Of a stretch of 64,000 bases of DNA, positions 36,371 through 45,508 are shown in pieces; position 1 is the first letter of the stretch; each line of letters begins with the position of its first letter. This stretch comes from CAYNFR01 sp964396595 (lineage in GTDB: Bacteria > Bacteroidota > Bacteroidia > Chitinophagales > Saprospiraceae), in the NCBI GenBank assembly GCA_964396595.1, contig CAYNFR010000012.1, positions 21,456 to 85,455 of the forward strand, read 5' to 3'. The notes under the pieces are model-generated. The model saw only the letters and a list, made by a program, of their open reading frames with translations, had not been told where the DNA came from and did not search any database. The position numbers and the translations under genes are program-made.

Positions 36371-37627
36371 TTAGCTCAGATCCAGTTTCTGATCGGTAAA
36401 TTTTACCAACTGCTGCTTATTGAGGATGTCATCAAATGTCTCACGTTCTCTGATTAAATAATCCATGGCTTGATAAACCATGACCTCTGCCGGACGATAC
36501 CGCGAATTATAATTACTGCTCATACTGAATCCATAGGCACCTGCATTTTTAAAACACAAGATGTCTTCCTCTTGGATTTCCGCGATCTGTCTATTCGCCC
36601 CAAATGTGTCTGTCTCACAGATATAGCCTACGATGGTGTACAATCTATTCTTGGCTTGAGGCCTTGAAATATTGATGATCTCGTGATAGGCATCATAAAA
36701 CATGGGCCTGATAAGATGATTCAGACCGGAGTCTACTGCCGCAAAGGTTGTAGACGTGGTCTGCTTGACCGCATTGACACGCACCAGAAAACTCCCTGCT
36801 TCACTGACAAGATATTTGCCGGGTTCAATTTTGAGCGTTAAATCGCGACCATACTCTTTACAAAATACACTAAATCGTGTCGTTATCTTAGCACCGAGTT
36901 CATCTATATCTATCTCCTTATCCTCCGGCTTATAAGGCACTTTAAATCCGCCACCAAAATCTATGAACGAGAGATTGTCGAATTGTCGTGCCACCTCAAA
37001 TAATATTTCTGCACCTTCGAGAAAAGTAGCTGCATCCTTGATCTCCGACCCCGTGTGCATGTGTAATCCATGAATCTGCATGCCATGCGCCTTAACGATC
37101 CGCTGCACCAGCGGAAGCTGATGATGAGATATGCCAAACTTGCTGTCGACATGCCCTGTCGATATTTTGAGATTGCCACCCGCCATGATATGTGGGTTAA
37201 TCCTGATCCCCACCGGATAATGAGGGTGACGATGGCCAAACTGCTCCAGAATAGACGTGTTGTCCAGATTAATCCTCACCCCTACTGCTACAGCCTCTTC
37301 AATCTCTTCCATAGACACCCCGCTAGGTGTGTATAATATTTCCTCCGGAAGAAATCCCGCATAAAGACCCAGTTTGATCTCTTGGATAGATACAGCCTCA
37401 AGCCCGCAGCCGATACTTTTTAAAAAATTGAGTACGGACACATTGGAAAGTGCTTTGCATGCAAAATTGATCTGTGTATCTGCACCACGATATGCCTTCT
37501 TCAATTTATTAAATTGTTGCTCAATCTTAGCGGCATCATAAACATACAAAGGACAACCATACTTATCCGCAAGAGACAATAAGGATACACCCTCTAAGGT
37601 CACATATGTATCTTTCTCCACTTTCAT
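36371..37627 (-). CDS. lysA: Diaminopimelate decarboxylase
   Basis: 418 residues. Fold type III PLP enzyme: the PLP lysine is Lys58 in NFACKALSN, then HMHTGSEI, the phosphate-binding SFIDFGGGFKVPY, EPGKYLVSEAG, and the second active-site strand with the catalytic Cys in YICETDTFG, followed by GAYGFSMSSNYNSR. It makes lysine from meso-diaminopimelate, the last lysine step. The gene is alone, with 128 bases to the divergent miaA. No lysine riboswitch was seen upstream. Confidence 0.95.
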   Translation of the reverse strand: MKVEKDTYVTLEGVSLLSLADKYGCPLYVYDAAKIEQQFNKLKKAYRGADTQINFACKALSNVSVLNFLKSIGCGLEAVSIQEIKLGLYAGFLPEEILYTPSGVSMEEIEEAVAVGVRINLDNTSILEQFGHRHPHYPVGIRINPHIMAGGNLKISTGHVDSKFGISHHQLPLVQRIVKAHGMQIHGLHMHTGSEIKDAATFLEGAEILFEVARQFDNLSFIDFGGGFKVPYKPEDKEIDIDELGAKITTRFSVFCKEYGRDLTLKIEPGKYLVSEAGSFLVRVNAVKQTTSTTFAAVDSGLNHLIRPMFYDAYHEIINISRPQAKNRLYTIVGYICETDTFGANRQIAEIQEEDILCFKNAGAYGFSMSSNYNSRYRPAEVMVYQAMDYLIRERETFDDILNKQQLVKFTDQKLDLS

Positions 37628-37755
37628 AGTATACTGCTTGAATCGATGGCAAAAATATGCCTTATTATCGATGTGATAGTTTTGTTATACAAAAGCTCTG
37701 CCACAACGCATCCATCCCCTTATCTTCGCTTATAGTTATTTAAAGTGCAGAATAT

Positions 37756-38661
37756 TTGGATAAAAATTTGATCGTCATCGGTGGACCTACCGCATCGGGT
37801 AAGACGCAGCTCTCACTGGATATAGCCGGATTGCTCGATTGTCCTATTATTTCGGCGGACAGCCGTCAGATTTACAAAGAAATGAATATCGGCACGGCCA
37901 AAATTTCACTTTCCGATATGCGCGGAATAGATCACTATTTCCTCAATCATAAAAGTATCACAGCAGAATATAGCGCTGCCGATTACGAAGCGGAATGTAT
38001 AGAATTATTGCAGGAAATATTTTCAGAAAGGAATCATGTCGTGATGGTCGGGGGTACCGGATTGTACATCAAGGCAGTGTTGGCCGGACTGGACGAAATA
38101 CCGGATGTACCTCTAGCAAACATCCATTTTTATGAAAAAATCTTGAATCAGTCAGGCATCATGCCGCTTCAAGAAGAACTCAAAGAATCGGATCCCGTCT
38201 ATGCCGCTGAAGTAGATATGCGCAACCCCAGGCGGCTGATCAGAGCGTTGAGTGTCATAAGGAGCACCAATCGTGCGTTTTCGGATTTCAGGAAGTTGAG
38301 CCTACAGCCACGACAATTTACACCATATTCGATCGCTTTGATGCCTGATCGTTATCGCTTATATCAACGTATCGATAGTCGTGTCGAGACCATGATGAAC
38401 GATGGTCTGCTCGATGAAGTTAAAGTATTGTATCCACAGCGGCATATGCGCAGTCTTCAGACCGTCGGTTATGCGGAGCTGTTTGATTATCTAGACGATA
38501 AAATCAGCTTGACTGATGCCGTAGATAAAATAAAACAACACACACGCAATTACGCCAAGCGTCAGATGACCTGGTTTAAAAACCAAGGCAGCTGGCGATA
38601 TTATACCGATCCTGCTGATCCGTCAATTATATCTGATCTCAGAGCGCATTTGGGTATTTAA
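37756..38661 (+). CDS. miaA: tRNA dimethylallyltransferase
   Basis: 301 residues. P-loop GGPTASGKT at residues 9-17, then SADSRQIYKEMNIGTAK (the substrate-binding Asp-Ser-x-Gln), VGGTGLYIKAVLAGL, and the C-terminal YAKRQMTWFKNQ. The enzyme attaches dimethylallyl to A37 of tRNAs reading UNN codons. The start is TTG at 37756, because no ATG lies before the P-loop and the N-terminus aligns with the family there. A -7-like TATCTTCG is at 37722-37729. Downstream, 75 bases away, starts the acyl-CoA ligase gene. Confidence 0.95.
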   Translation: MDKNLIVIGGPTASGKTQLSLDIAGLLDCPIISADSRQIYKEMNIGTAKISLSDMRGIDHYFLNHKSITAEYSAADYEAECIELLQEIFSERNHVVMVGGTGLYIKAVLAGLDEIPDVPLANIHFYEKILNQSGIMPLQEELKESDPVYAAEVDMRNPRRLIRALSVIRSTNRAFSDFRKLSLQPRQFTPYSIALMPDRYRLYQRIDSRVETMMNDGLLDEVKVLYPQRHMRSLQTVGYAELFDYLDDKISLTDAVDKIKQHTRNYAKRQMTWFKNQGSWRYYTDPADPSIISDLRAHLGI

Positions 38662-38736
38662 TAATGTAGCTAAGATATTATCTTGGCGGTCAATGTTAAA
38701 GAATTGATTTATCAGACTGAATTAATATAATATTTT

Positions 38737-40284
38737 ATGCTAAACCTCTCCACCCTATTAGAATCTTCTGCCAGAGCATATCCACAAAAAACAGCCTATA
38801 GTTTTGGTGACCGAGATTATTCATTTGCCGCCATCAACGGAGTCGCTAATCAGATTGCCAATGGTCTGAGAAGTATTGGCATTCAGCCCGGGGACAAGGT
38901 AGGATTGAGTTGTTTGAACCTCCCCTATTTTCCGATGATTTATTACGGCATCCTCAAAGCGGGTGCAGTGGTTGTTCCGCTCAGTGTATTGCTCAAAGAC
39001 GAAGAAATCGCGTATCACCTCTCTGATAGTGAGGCCAAGGCTTATTTCTGCTTCGAAGGAACCGCGGAGTTGCCGATGGGTCAGATGGGTTATAAAGGTT
39101 TTAACAATGCACCTGAATGTCAGCATTTCTTTATGATTACTGCCAATCCCGCTGCGCCATCACCCATAGAGGGCACGCGCACCCTCGGCTCCCTGATGCA
39201 CGGACAGTCGCCACAGGCAGAGCCTGTTCGTACCGGAGCAGACGATACCGCTGTGATTATATATACCTCCGGAACAACCGGCAGACCTAAAGGAGCAGAA
39301 CTGTCACATAGTAATTTGCTTATCAACGCAGTCATTTGTGCAGATTTATTCAGACTGACAGAAAATGACCGTGTTATCATCGTGCTGCCGCTGTTTCACA
39401 TCTTTGCGATGACTTGCTTGATGAATGCCTTCTTGTATCGTGGTGCACAGGCTGTCTTACTACCACGCTTTGATGCCGAGGCGGTGCTGGGCTTAATGGA
39501 TAAACACGAAATAACTGTCTTCGCCGGTGTGCCTACTATGTATTGGGGCTTGGTCAATTACAGTACGGACAAATTCGACATGGCGAAGATTACCACCAAT
39601 CTCAGAATATGTGCCTCGGGTGGTGCTGCATTGCCGGTACAAGTATTAAAAGATTTCGAAGCTAAATACAGCACCCCCGTACTCGAAGGTTACGGCATGT
39701 CAGAAGGCTCTCCCGTTGTAACATTTAACCAACTTAATGTCGGTAGAAAACCCGGATCTATAGGCACCCCGGTATGGGGCGTAGAAGTCAAACTGATGGA
39801 TGACAAAGGAGTAGAAGTACCGACAGGCGAAAAAGGTGAACTATGGTATCGCGGTCACAATGTGATGAAAGGATATTTTAAAAGGCCGGAGGCAAATGTG
39901 GAGACTATTACAGATGGTTGGCTTCACTCGGGTGATGTTGCGATCAAGGACGAAGACGGATTTTATTTTATTGTAGATCGAACAAAAGATATGATCATCA
40001 GAGGTGGCCTCAATGTCTATCCACGCGAAATAGAAGAAGTTATCATACAGCACCCTGCCGTATCACTAGTAGCCGTCATCGGGGTGCCGGACGACAAAAT
40101 GGGCGAAGAAGTCAAAGCCTACATTGTAAAAAAAGAAGATGCGCAACTGACCAAAGATCAAATTATGGAATTTGCCAAGTCCAAGCTCGCTGCTTACAAA
40201 TATCCGCGCATCGTCGAATTTTTAGATAGCCTGCCTATGAGTGCCACAGGCAAAATTTTGAAAAAGGAATTACGAAAAATGTAG
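38737..40284 (+). CDS. Long-chain fatty-acid--CoA ligase (AMP-binding)
   Basis: 515 residues. AMP-binding motif IIYTSGTTGRPKGAELSHSN near residue 170, the A5 motif EGYGMSEGSP, the YRGHNVMKGYFKRPE and WLHSGDVAIKDEDGF segments, and the C-terminal catalytic lysine in SATGKILKKELRK. It activates a carboxylic acid to acyl-CoA through an acyl-adenylate. The chain length is not readable from motifs. The 3-hydroxyacyl-CoA dehydrogenase gene follows after 10 bases, so the two probably act together in fatty-acid degradation or another acyl-CoA route. Confidence 0.9.
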   Translation: MLNLSTLLESSARAYPQKTAYSFGDRDYSFAAINGVANQIANGLRSIGIQPGDKVGLSCLNLPYFPMIYYGILKAGAVVVPLSVLLKDEEIAYHLSDSEAKAYFCFEGTAELPMGQMGYKGFNNAPECQHFFMITANPAAPSPIEGTRTLGSLMHGQSPQAEPVRTGADDTAVIIYTSGTTGRPKGAELSHSNLLINAVICADLFRLTENDRVIIVLPLFHIFAMTCLMNAFLYRGAQAVLLPRFDAEAVLGLMDKHEITVFAGVPTMYWGLVNYSTDKFDMAKITTNLRICASGGAALPVQVLKDFEAKYSTPVLEGYGMSEGSPVVTFNQLNVGRKPGSIGTPVWGVEVKLMDDKGVEVPTGEKGELWYRGHNVMKGYFKRPEANVETITDGWLHSGDVAIKDEDGFYFIVDRTKDMIIRGGLNVYPREIEEVIIQHPAVSLVAVIGVPDDKMGEEVKAYIVKKEDAQLTKDQIMEFAKSKLAAYKYPRIVEFLDSLPMSATGKILKKELRKM

Positions 40285-40294
40285 TTGAATTAAT

Positions 40295-41179
40295 ATGAAA
40301 ATAGCCGTCATCGGAGCAGGAACAATGGGTAATGGCATCGCGCACATCTTCGCCCTTAATGGTCACCATGTCAATCTTATCGATCTTAACGAGCAGGCAC
40401 TCAATGCCGGAATAAGCAACATCCGCAAAAATCTGGAACGCATGCTATCCAAGGCTACGATTGATCAGCGCATCATGGACAAGACTATCAGCCTTATCAC
40501 CGCCTCAACCCACCTCAATGATGCCGTATCAGATCGCGATGTAGTCATCGAGGCTGCAACAGAGTCAGAAAATTTGAAACTTAAAATATTCGCTCAGCTC
40601 GACGAGGCATGCCCTGCGCATACCCTACTCGCCTCCAATACTTCATCCATTTCCATCACCAAAATAGCAGCCGCAACAAAACGAGCTGACAAGGTCATCG
40701 GAATGCACTTCTTTAATCCGGTGCCGATCATGCCACTGGTAGAAATCATCCGTGGCTACAGCACCTCTGATGAAACCATGCAGACCATTGATGCGCTTGC
40801 CACATCATTAAGAAAGACACCTATCAGTGTTAACGACTACCCCGGTTTTGTATCGAATCGCATCTTGATGCCTATGCTCAACGAAGCTTTTTATACCCTA
40901 TATGAAGGAATCGCTGGTGTCGCAGAGATTGATGGCGTGATGAAACTCGGAATGGCGCATCCCATGGGGCCTCTACAGCTCGCAGACTTTGTCGGCCTGG
41001 ATGTCTGTCTCAATATATGCGAAGTGCTACACAAAGGCTTCGGTAATCCGAAATATGCTCCCTGCCCGCTGCTCATCAAGATGGTCGCTGCCGGCAAACT
41101 AGGTCGTAAATCCGGTGAAGGGTTTTATGATTATTCTGGGGGTGGAAAGGATTTGGTTGTCGCGGAACGATTTAGATAG
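40295..41179 (+). CDS. 3-hydroxyacyl-CoA (3-hydroxybutyryl-CoA) dehydrogenase
   Basis: 294 residues. N-terminal Rossmann domain with GAGTMGNGIAHIFALNG, the catalytic region GMHFFNPVPIMPLVEI (catalytic His), SVNDYPGFVSNRILMPMLNEA, and the C-terminal MGPLQLADFVGLDVCL. Stand-alone enzymes of this size oxidise (S)-3-hydroxyacyl-CoA with NAD and often prefer short chains, e.g. 3-hydroxybutyryl-CoA. It lies 10 bases after the acyl-CoA ligase gene in an apparent operon. No thiolase or hydratase gene is adjacent; an enoyl-CoA-hydratase-like gene is at 56 kb but unlinked. Confidence 0.92.
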   Translation: MKIAVIGAGTMGNGIAHIFALNGHHVNLIDLNEQALNAGISNIRKNLERMLSKATIDQRIMDKTISLITASTHLNDAVSDRDVVIEAATESENLKLKIFAQLDEACPAHTLLASNTSSISITKIAAATKRADKVIGMHFFNPVPIMPLVEIIRGYSTSDETMQTIDALATSLRKTPISVNDYPGFVSNRILMPMLNEAFYTLYEGIAGVAEIDGVMKLGMAHPMGPLQLADFVGLDVCLNICEVLHKGFGNPKYAPCPLLIKMVAAGKLGRKSGEGFYDYSGGGKDLVVAERFR

Positions 41180-41220
41180 TCATCCCTTTATTAATTACGC
41201 ATATTGACGGTTTCCGGTAA

Positions 41221-41425
41221 TAGGTGCAAGGCTTTAGCCTGCTATAATTTTCCCTATAAAAGACGAATCCGGTTGGATAATCCGAGGGGTAAGCAGAAAA
41301 GACTTTTCTCGGCGACATGACTAAAAGGTTCTCCGAAGAGACACGAATCCCTTCCTATGTGGGGCAGTCAAGGTATCACACCTGCTGTGAACTAGGCGTA
41401 AGATTTTTTAAGGGTTAAGGAGCTA
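41221..41425 (+). ncRNA. Hairpin-rich non-coding segment; possible structured RNA or group II intron remnant
   Basis: Non-coding on both strands but dense in local hairpins: GCA-A-GGCT/AGCC-TGC (41226-41242), ATCC-GGTT-GGAT (41267-41278), AGAAAA-GAC-TTTTCT (about 41295-41309), TCTC-CGAA-GAGA (about 41330-41341) and AGGT/ACCT plus CACA/TGTG around 41370-41390. The text, including GAGGGGTAAGCAG, TCTCGGCGACATGACT and CACCTGCTGTGAACTAGG, reminds me of domain I of a bacterial group II intron, whose 5' end could be the GTGCAAG at 41225. No reverse transcriptase or domain V was found, so it would be truncated. The strand is a guess. A covariance search would settle it. Confidence 0.35.
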
Positions 41426-41430
41426 TATCC

Positions 41431-41709
41431 TTACCTTATCAACACTTCATGGACAATAATCTCTGCCAAATGTTGATTGAACCTATCCTTGATTGATTCT
41501 CTGTTACTGAATAGTTCATGTTTAAGCGGGGCAGATTGTACGTAAATAGTCAGAATGCCTTTGCGGAAAACTAGCTTCTCGGTGAGATCAACCACTAGTT
41601 TAGGCATGATTTCATGCCATGTCTCCTGGATTTTTGATGTGAAATACCCATCACTTATTTTGTCCTTTCGGACATATCGACTCAATATATCTTTTATATG
41701 CCTGTCCAT
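41431..41709 (-). CDS. DUF721 (DciA-like) protein
   Basis: 92 residues, the small Bacteroidota form of DUF721. Seen: an N-terminal helix IKDILSRYV, the core WHEIMPKLVVDLTEKLVFRK and the strand GILTIYVQSAPLKHELF. Members of the wider family (DciA) help load the replicative helicase. It follows recF on the same strand with 25 bases between, a pairing seen in many bacteria and consistent with a replication or repair role. The Bacteroidota form is short and its function is less well tested. Confidence 0.88.
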   Translation of the reverse strand: MDRHIKDILSRYVRKDKISDGYFTSKIQETWHEIMPKLVVDLTEKLVFRKGILTIYVQSAPLKHELFSNRESIKDRFNQHLAEIIVHEVLIR

Positions 41710-41734
41710 GACCGAATGGTTTTCTAACTACCTT

Positions 41735-42811
41735 TTAACTCACTAATATAGCCTCAATTTGAATGCCTCTAGAGCGAAAACATTCGACTACCCTATCCAC
41801 CTCTGTATCCGACAAAAATATCTGGCCGAAGCCATCTTGAGCCACCAATTCAATCAAGTGACTCAACCGCACACTGTCCAGCTTCTCAAATAAATCATCA
41901 AGCAATAGTAAGGGTTTTGTTGCAGTTTTTTCGGACAGATATTCATATTCTGCGATGCGCAGTGCATACAGAAAGCTTTTGATTTGGCCTTGGCTACCAT
42001 ACTTCTTGAAGGGATAACCATTGATCTCAAAGATAAAATCATCCTTGTGTGTACCTACCAATGTCCTACGCAGTTGCAGTTCTTCTCGCTGGAATTCATC
42101 AAGCAAAATCGCAAAATCGCGACCTTCCAGTTGAGATTGGTAGGTGATGCTTACTTTTTCTTTAGCATCAGAGATGAGATCATATATCCTCAAGCTTCGT
42201 TGCTGAAACTCTTCTGCGAATGTCTTCCGCTTATTGTGGATAGTTTTCCCTAGAGGTACAAGCCTATCATTAAAACTATCCATTACGATCACATCTACAT
42301 CTCTGCTTGACTTCAATAGACTATCTTTTTGCTGAAGCAAATGCCTATAGCCCATCAATGCTTTGATGTATTCTTGATCGGTCTGACACAATATCCTATT
42401 GACGAAATCTCTTCTTTCTCTACTACCTTCCTTGACAATCTTGATGTCATCAGGAGTAACGAATACTACGGGAAATTTTCCCATCAATAGCACAGGGCTG
42501 CTGATAGGCACATCATCGATGATTATCTCTTTCTTGCAGCCTAGCTTATACTTGTAGATAAGATCATGCTTGAGATTATCCTTTTTATTGAGGCTTGCCT
42601 CAATGCGATAAAAATTCTGTTCATGCTTGACGATGGCCTTATCAGGCATGTTGAAGTATGACTTGCTGATAGCTATCATGTGGATGGCATCAAGGAGATT
42701 CGTTTTTCCGACACCATTCGGCCCATGAAACAAAACTATTTTATTAGTGAAGTATAGCTCCCTGGCGCTATAATTCTTGAAGTTTATCAGTTTAAGTCGA
42801 TTAACAATCAT
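41735..42811 (-). CDS. recF: DNA replication and repair protein RecF
   Basis: 358 residues. Walker A GPNGVGKTNLLDAI near residues 30-43, the SMC-like signature region with KSFLYALRIAEYE (preceded by YGSQGQ), and Walker B LLLLDDLFEKLD. RecF loads RecA at single-strand gaps with RecO and RecR. It forms a two-gene unit with DUF721 and is divergent from pdhA across about 180 bases. No dnaA or dnaN is nearby, unlike the gammaproteobacterial arrangement. Confidence 0.95.
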   Translation of the reverse strand: MIVNRLKLINFKNYSARELYFTNKIVLFHGPNGVGKTNLLDAIHMIAISKSYFNMPDKAIVKHEQNFYRIEASLNKKDNLKHDLIYKYKLGCKKEIIIDDVPISSPVLLMGKFPVVFVTPDDIKIVKEGSRERRDFVNRILCQTDQEYIKALMGYRHLLQQKDSLLKSSRDVDVIVMDSFNDRLVPLGKTIHNKRKTFAEEFQQRSLRIYDLISDAKEKVSITYQSQLEGRDFAILLDEFQREELQLRRTLVGTHKDDFIFEINGYPFKKYGSQGQIKSFLYALRIAEYEYLSEKTATKPLLLLDDLFEKLDSVRLSHLIELVAQDGFGQIFLSDTEVDRVVECFRSRGIQIEAILVS

Positions 42812-42992
42812 TTGGTAAAGGTAACTATATAAGCCTTGTGTTCGATATCAAGAGTAAGCTTGAGCTTTCTATCCCTATACTTCCTACTGTCAAGCGGAAA
42901 TAAACAAAAAAGAAATCAATTTTTATTGCACATCTAAAAACCATCTCAATAGCTCGGTTATTTATATTTTTGCAACCACGAAAGGATTTATT

Positions 42993-44039
42993 ATGTCTGT
43001 AGCTACAAAGAAAAAAACCGCACCCGCGCAAAAAACATCTGAAACTAAACCCGCCGGGTATACTAAAGAGACCTACCATAAGTGGTTTGAGACCATGTAT
43101 CGTATCAGAAGGTTCGAAGAAAGAACACTTCTAGCCTACTCTCAACAAAAAATAAGAGGGTTCTGTCACGTGTATATTGGTCAGGAGGCGATAACTGCGG
43201 GTATGGTTACGGCATTAGATCCGGGTGACAAAGTGGTGACTGCCTACCGTCAGCATGGTATTGCCCTTGCTAAAGGACTAAGTCCCCGCTCTTGTATGGC
43301 CGAACTTTATGGCAAGGTAACGGGATGTGTCAGAGGTAAAGGAGGCTCCATGCATTTCTTCTCTAAAGAACATAACTACTTCGGTGGCAATGGTATCGTC
43401 GGCGCACAAATTCCGATAGGAACCGGTATAGCCTTGGCAGAGAAGTACAAGAAAACAGGCAAAATTGCAGTTTGTATGTTTGGCGATGGTGCCGCGCGGC
43501 AAGGTGCATTATACGAATCGTTTAATATGGCTATGGCATGGAATTTACCGGTGCTTTACATCTGTGAAAATAACGGTTACGCTATGGGTACTTCTGTAGC
43601 ACGTACGAGCAATGTAGTGGAGATTTATCAAATAGGAGATGCGTTTAACATGCCTAGCAGAGATGTGGATGGTATGAGCCCCGAGACTGTTCATGAAGCA
43701 CTTGCTGAAGCAGCAGAGCATATTCGCAGTGGCAAAGGACCATATTTCTTAGAAATTAAAACATACAGATATAGAGGTCACTCCGTCTCAGATCCGGCTA
43801 AATATCGAACAAAAGAAGAACTAGAGTCCTATAAAGCCATCGACCCGGTAATCATGACTGAAGAGAAAATGATCAATTCTAAGATGTTTAGTGCCGAAGA
43901 GGTGGAAGAAATCAAGCAAAGGATAGAAGATGAAATCGCGGATGCTGTCGATTTTGCCGAAAACAGTCCGCTTCCTGATCCTTCAGAGCTTTATCTCCAC
44001 AATTATCAGCAAGAAGATTATCCTTACATAAGAGATTAG
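42993..44039 (+). CDS. pdhA: Pyruvate dehydrogenase E1 component subunit alpha
   Basis: 348 residues. Thiamine-diphosphate fold: the binding motif GDGAARQGALYESFNMAM ... ENNGYAMGT, the upstream GGSMHFFSKEHNYFGG, and the phosphorylation-loop region YRYRGHSVSDPAKYR. An Ala/Lys/Pro-rich N-terminus (SVATKKKTAPAQKTSE) precedes the catalytic core. The alpha subunit needs the beta subunit (pdhB), which is not in the window. A -7-like TATTTTTG lies at 42965-42972, with no clear -33 element. It sits between recF and the TPR-ribH pair. Confidence 0.94.
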   Translation: MSVATKKKTAPAQKTSETKPAGYTKETYHKWFETMYRIRRFEERTLLAYSQQKIRGFCHVYIGQEAITAGMVTALDPGDKVVTAYRQHGIALAKGLSPRSCMAELYGKVTGCVRGKGGSMHFFSKEHNYFGGNGIVGAQIPIGTGIALAEKYKKTGKIAVCMFGDGAARQGALYESFNMAMAWNLPVLYICENNGYAMGTSVARTSNVVEIYQIGDAFNMPSRDVDGMSPETVHEALAEAAEHIRSGKGPYFLEIKTYRYRGHSVSDPAKYRTKEELESYKAIDPVIMTEEKMINSKMFSAEEVEEIKQRIEDEIADAVDFAENSPLPDPSELYLHNYQQEDYPYIRD

Positions 44040-44124
44040 TGAAGGTTTATTAATAGAGTTTATACATTACCTTAATCCTATATGATTTATGGATTAATTA
44101 TCTATTTTTGCGCAAATTTTCAAA

Positions 44125-44802
44125 ATGGCAAAATCTAAAAGACAAAAAGCAGAAGATATCATAGAAGAGGTCACTGAAGTTCAAGACAGTGTACAAAATT
44201 TCTTTGAAAAGAATCAAAACAGACTATTGATCGTTGCTGGTGCATTGGTATTGTTAATCGCCTTGTATGCGGCTTTCCAGTATCTATATCAACAGCCTCG
44301 TGAAAAACTCGCAGCAGAGCAAATGTGGAAGGCTGAGTATCAGTTTCAAAGAGACTCTTTTGCTTTGGCTTTAGAGAATCCGGGGGGAGGGTATTATGGC
44401 TTTCTTGATATCATAGACAATTACGGAGGTACTAAAGCCGCTAACTTATCAAAATATTATGCTGGTATAGCATACCTTAATCTGAATAGATTTGATGATG
44501 CCATCACCTACCTGAATAGTTACAAGGCAAATGAAGAACTTACGCATCAAACAAAAGCCGGCACATTGGGTGACGCTCATGCTGAAAAAGGTGATTATGC
44601 CAAAGCCCTTACCAATTATAAAAAAGCGGCCAGCTTCAAAAATGATCTGCTGACACCCTACTACTTGAACAAAGTAGGTCTATTGAATAACAGTCAAGGG
44701 GATAAGCAGTCAGCTTTGACGGCCTTCGAGCGGATCAAAAAAGAATTTCCTAATTCTATCGAAGCAACGGATGTAGATAAGTACATCGCAATGCTCAGAT
44801 AA
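44125..44802 (+). CDS. Membrane-anchored tetratricopeptide-repeat protein
   Basis: 225 residues. An acidic N-terminal helix is followed by one membrane segment (LLIVAGALVLLIALYAAFQYLY, written here as residues ~34-54) and a periplasmic-side region of TPR repeats (SKYYAGIAYLNLNRFDDAI and DYAKALTNYKKAAS). This layout resembles the YfgM type. A -7-like TATTTTTG at 44103-44110 precedes the ATG by 15 bases. ribH follows after 6 bases, a linkage common in Bacteroidota. Its role is probably in envelope protein interactions, but nothing more specific is visible. Confidence 0.82.
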   Translation: MAKSKRQKAEDIIEEVTEVQDSVQNFFEKNQNRLLIVAGALVLLIALYAAFQYLYQQPREKLAAEQMWKAEYQFQRDSFALALENPGGGYYGFLDIIDNYGGTKAANLSKYYAGIAYLNLNRFDDAITYLNSYKANEELTHQTKAGTLGDAHAEKGDYAKALTNYKKAASFKNDLLTPYYLNKVGLLNNSQGDKQSALTAFERIKKEFPNSIEATDVDKYIAMLR

Positions 44803-44808
44803 GTTCTA

Positions 44809-45330
44809 ATGGCAACACCTGACTATCGAGCCTTCTCCTTAACAGAGTATCCCATTGATGATCTCGAGAAGCTCTCTTTAGCTATCGTTCGTACGGAATG
44901 GAATAACGATATCGTAGATCGACTTACAAGTTCATGCATCGATACACTCGTTACATCGGGATTGCATAATGCACAGTTGTCCACCTACAAGGTGCCCGGA
45001 TCATTTGAATTACCCATGGGTGCCAAGTTATTATTGGGAAGCAAAAACAAACCGGACGCCATCATCTGTCTGGGCTGCGTTATTCAAGGAGAAACCAAGC
45101 ATGATGATTATATCAATCATACCATCGCTAGAGCGATAGCGCAACTGGGAATCATGTCAAATGTTCCGGTCATATTCGGCGTCTTAACGGTAAACAATAT
45201 AGATCAAGCACATCAAAGAGCCGGTGGAAATCATGGCGATAAAGGTGCTGAATCTGCCATAGCAGCCTTGAAAATGATCAGCCTGAAACAACAACTTTTG
45301 GATAGTAAAAAGACTATCGGATTTAGTTGA
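44809..45330 (+). CDS. ribH: 6,7-dimethyl-8-ribityllumazine synthase
   Basis: 173 residues. Signature segments: LAIVRTEWNNDIVDRL at the N-terminus, KVPGSFELPMGAKLL, GCVIQGETKHDDYINH with the catalytic His98, VPVIFGVLTVNN and QRAGGNHGDKGAESA. It condenses 5-amino-6-ribitylamino-uracil with 3,4-dihydroxybutanone phosphate to lumazine, the penultimate riboflavin step, as a large shell complex. It is 6 bases behind the TPR gene. No FMN riboswitch was recognised upstream and other rib genes are not in the window. Confidence 0.96.
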   Translation: MATPDYRAFSLTEYPIDDLEKLSLAIVRTEWNNDIVDRLTSSCIDTLVTSGLHNAQLSTYKVPGSFELPMGAKLLLGSKNKPDAIICLGCVIQGETKHDDYINHTIARAIAQLGIMSNVPVIFGVLTVNNIDQAHQRAGGNHGDKGAESAIAALKMISLKQQLLDSKKTIGFS

Positions 45331-45446
45331 TTCTGTGCACAGTAAAAGTTATTTCGGTCTTAATACTTCGTAATTGAAGTTGCTAGAACTATCTTCGTCC
45401 CATAGGGGTGATCTAATCAATAAGGCAACGAACAAAGCCTCATATG

Positions 45447-45461
45447 TAGTCATCCTAACTA
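45447..45461. promoter_or_regulatory. Operator-like sequence similar to the MarR sites (site 3)
   Basis: TAGTCATCCTAACTA differs from site 1 (8003-8017) at one of 15 positions and from site 2 at two. It lies 48 bases before the DUF1080 start. No complete -33/-7 pair overlaps it on either strand, unlike sites 1 and 2: the plus strand has an off-length TACTTTTTG after it and the minus strand only TACATATG. Possibly a member of the MarR regulon, or a decayed site. Confidence 0.4.
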
Positions 45462-45508
45462 CTTTTTGTGTGATCATCCGTTTATAATTGACTCTAAATG
45501 AAATTTCT

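Noticed and set aside
41221..41425. Cobalamin, FMN, TPP or lysine riboswitch
   Set aside because: None of the conserved core sequences of these riboswitches is present, and the downstream plus-strand context has no target gene.
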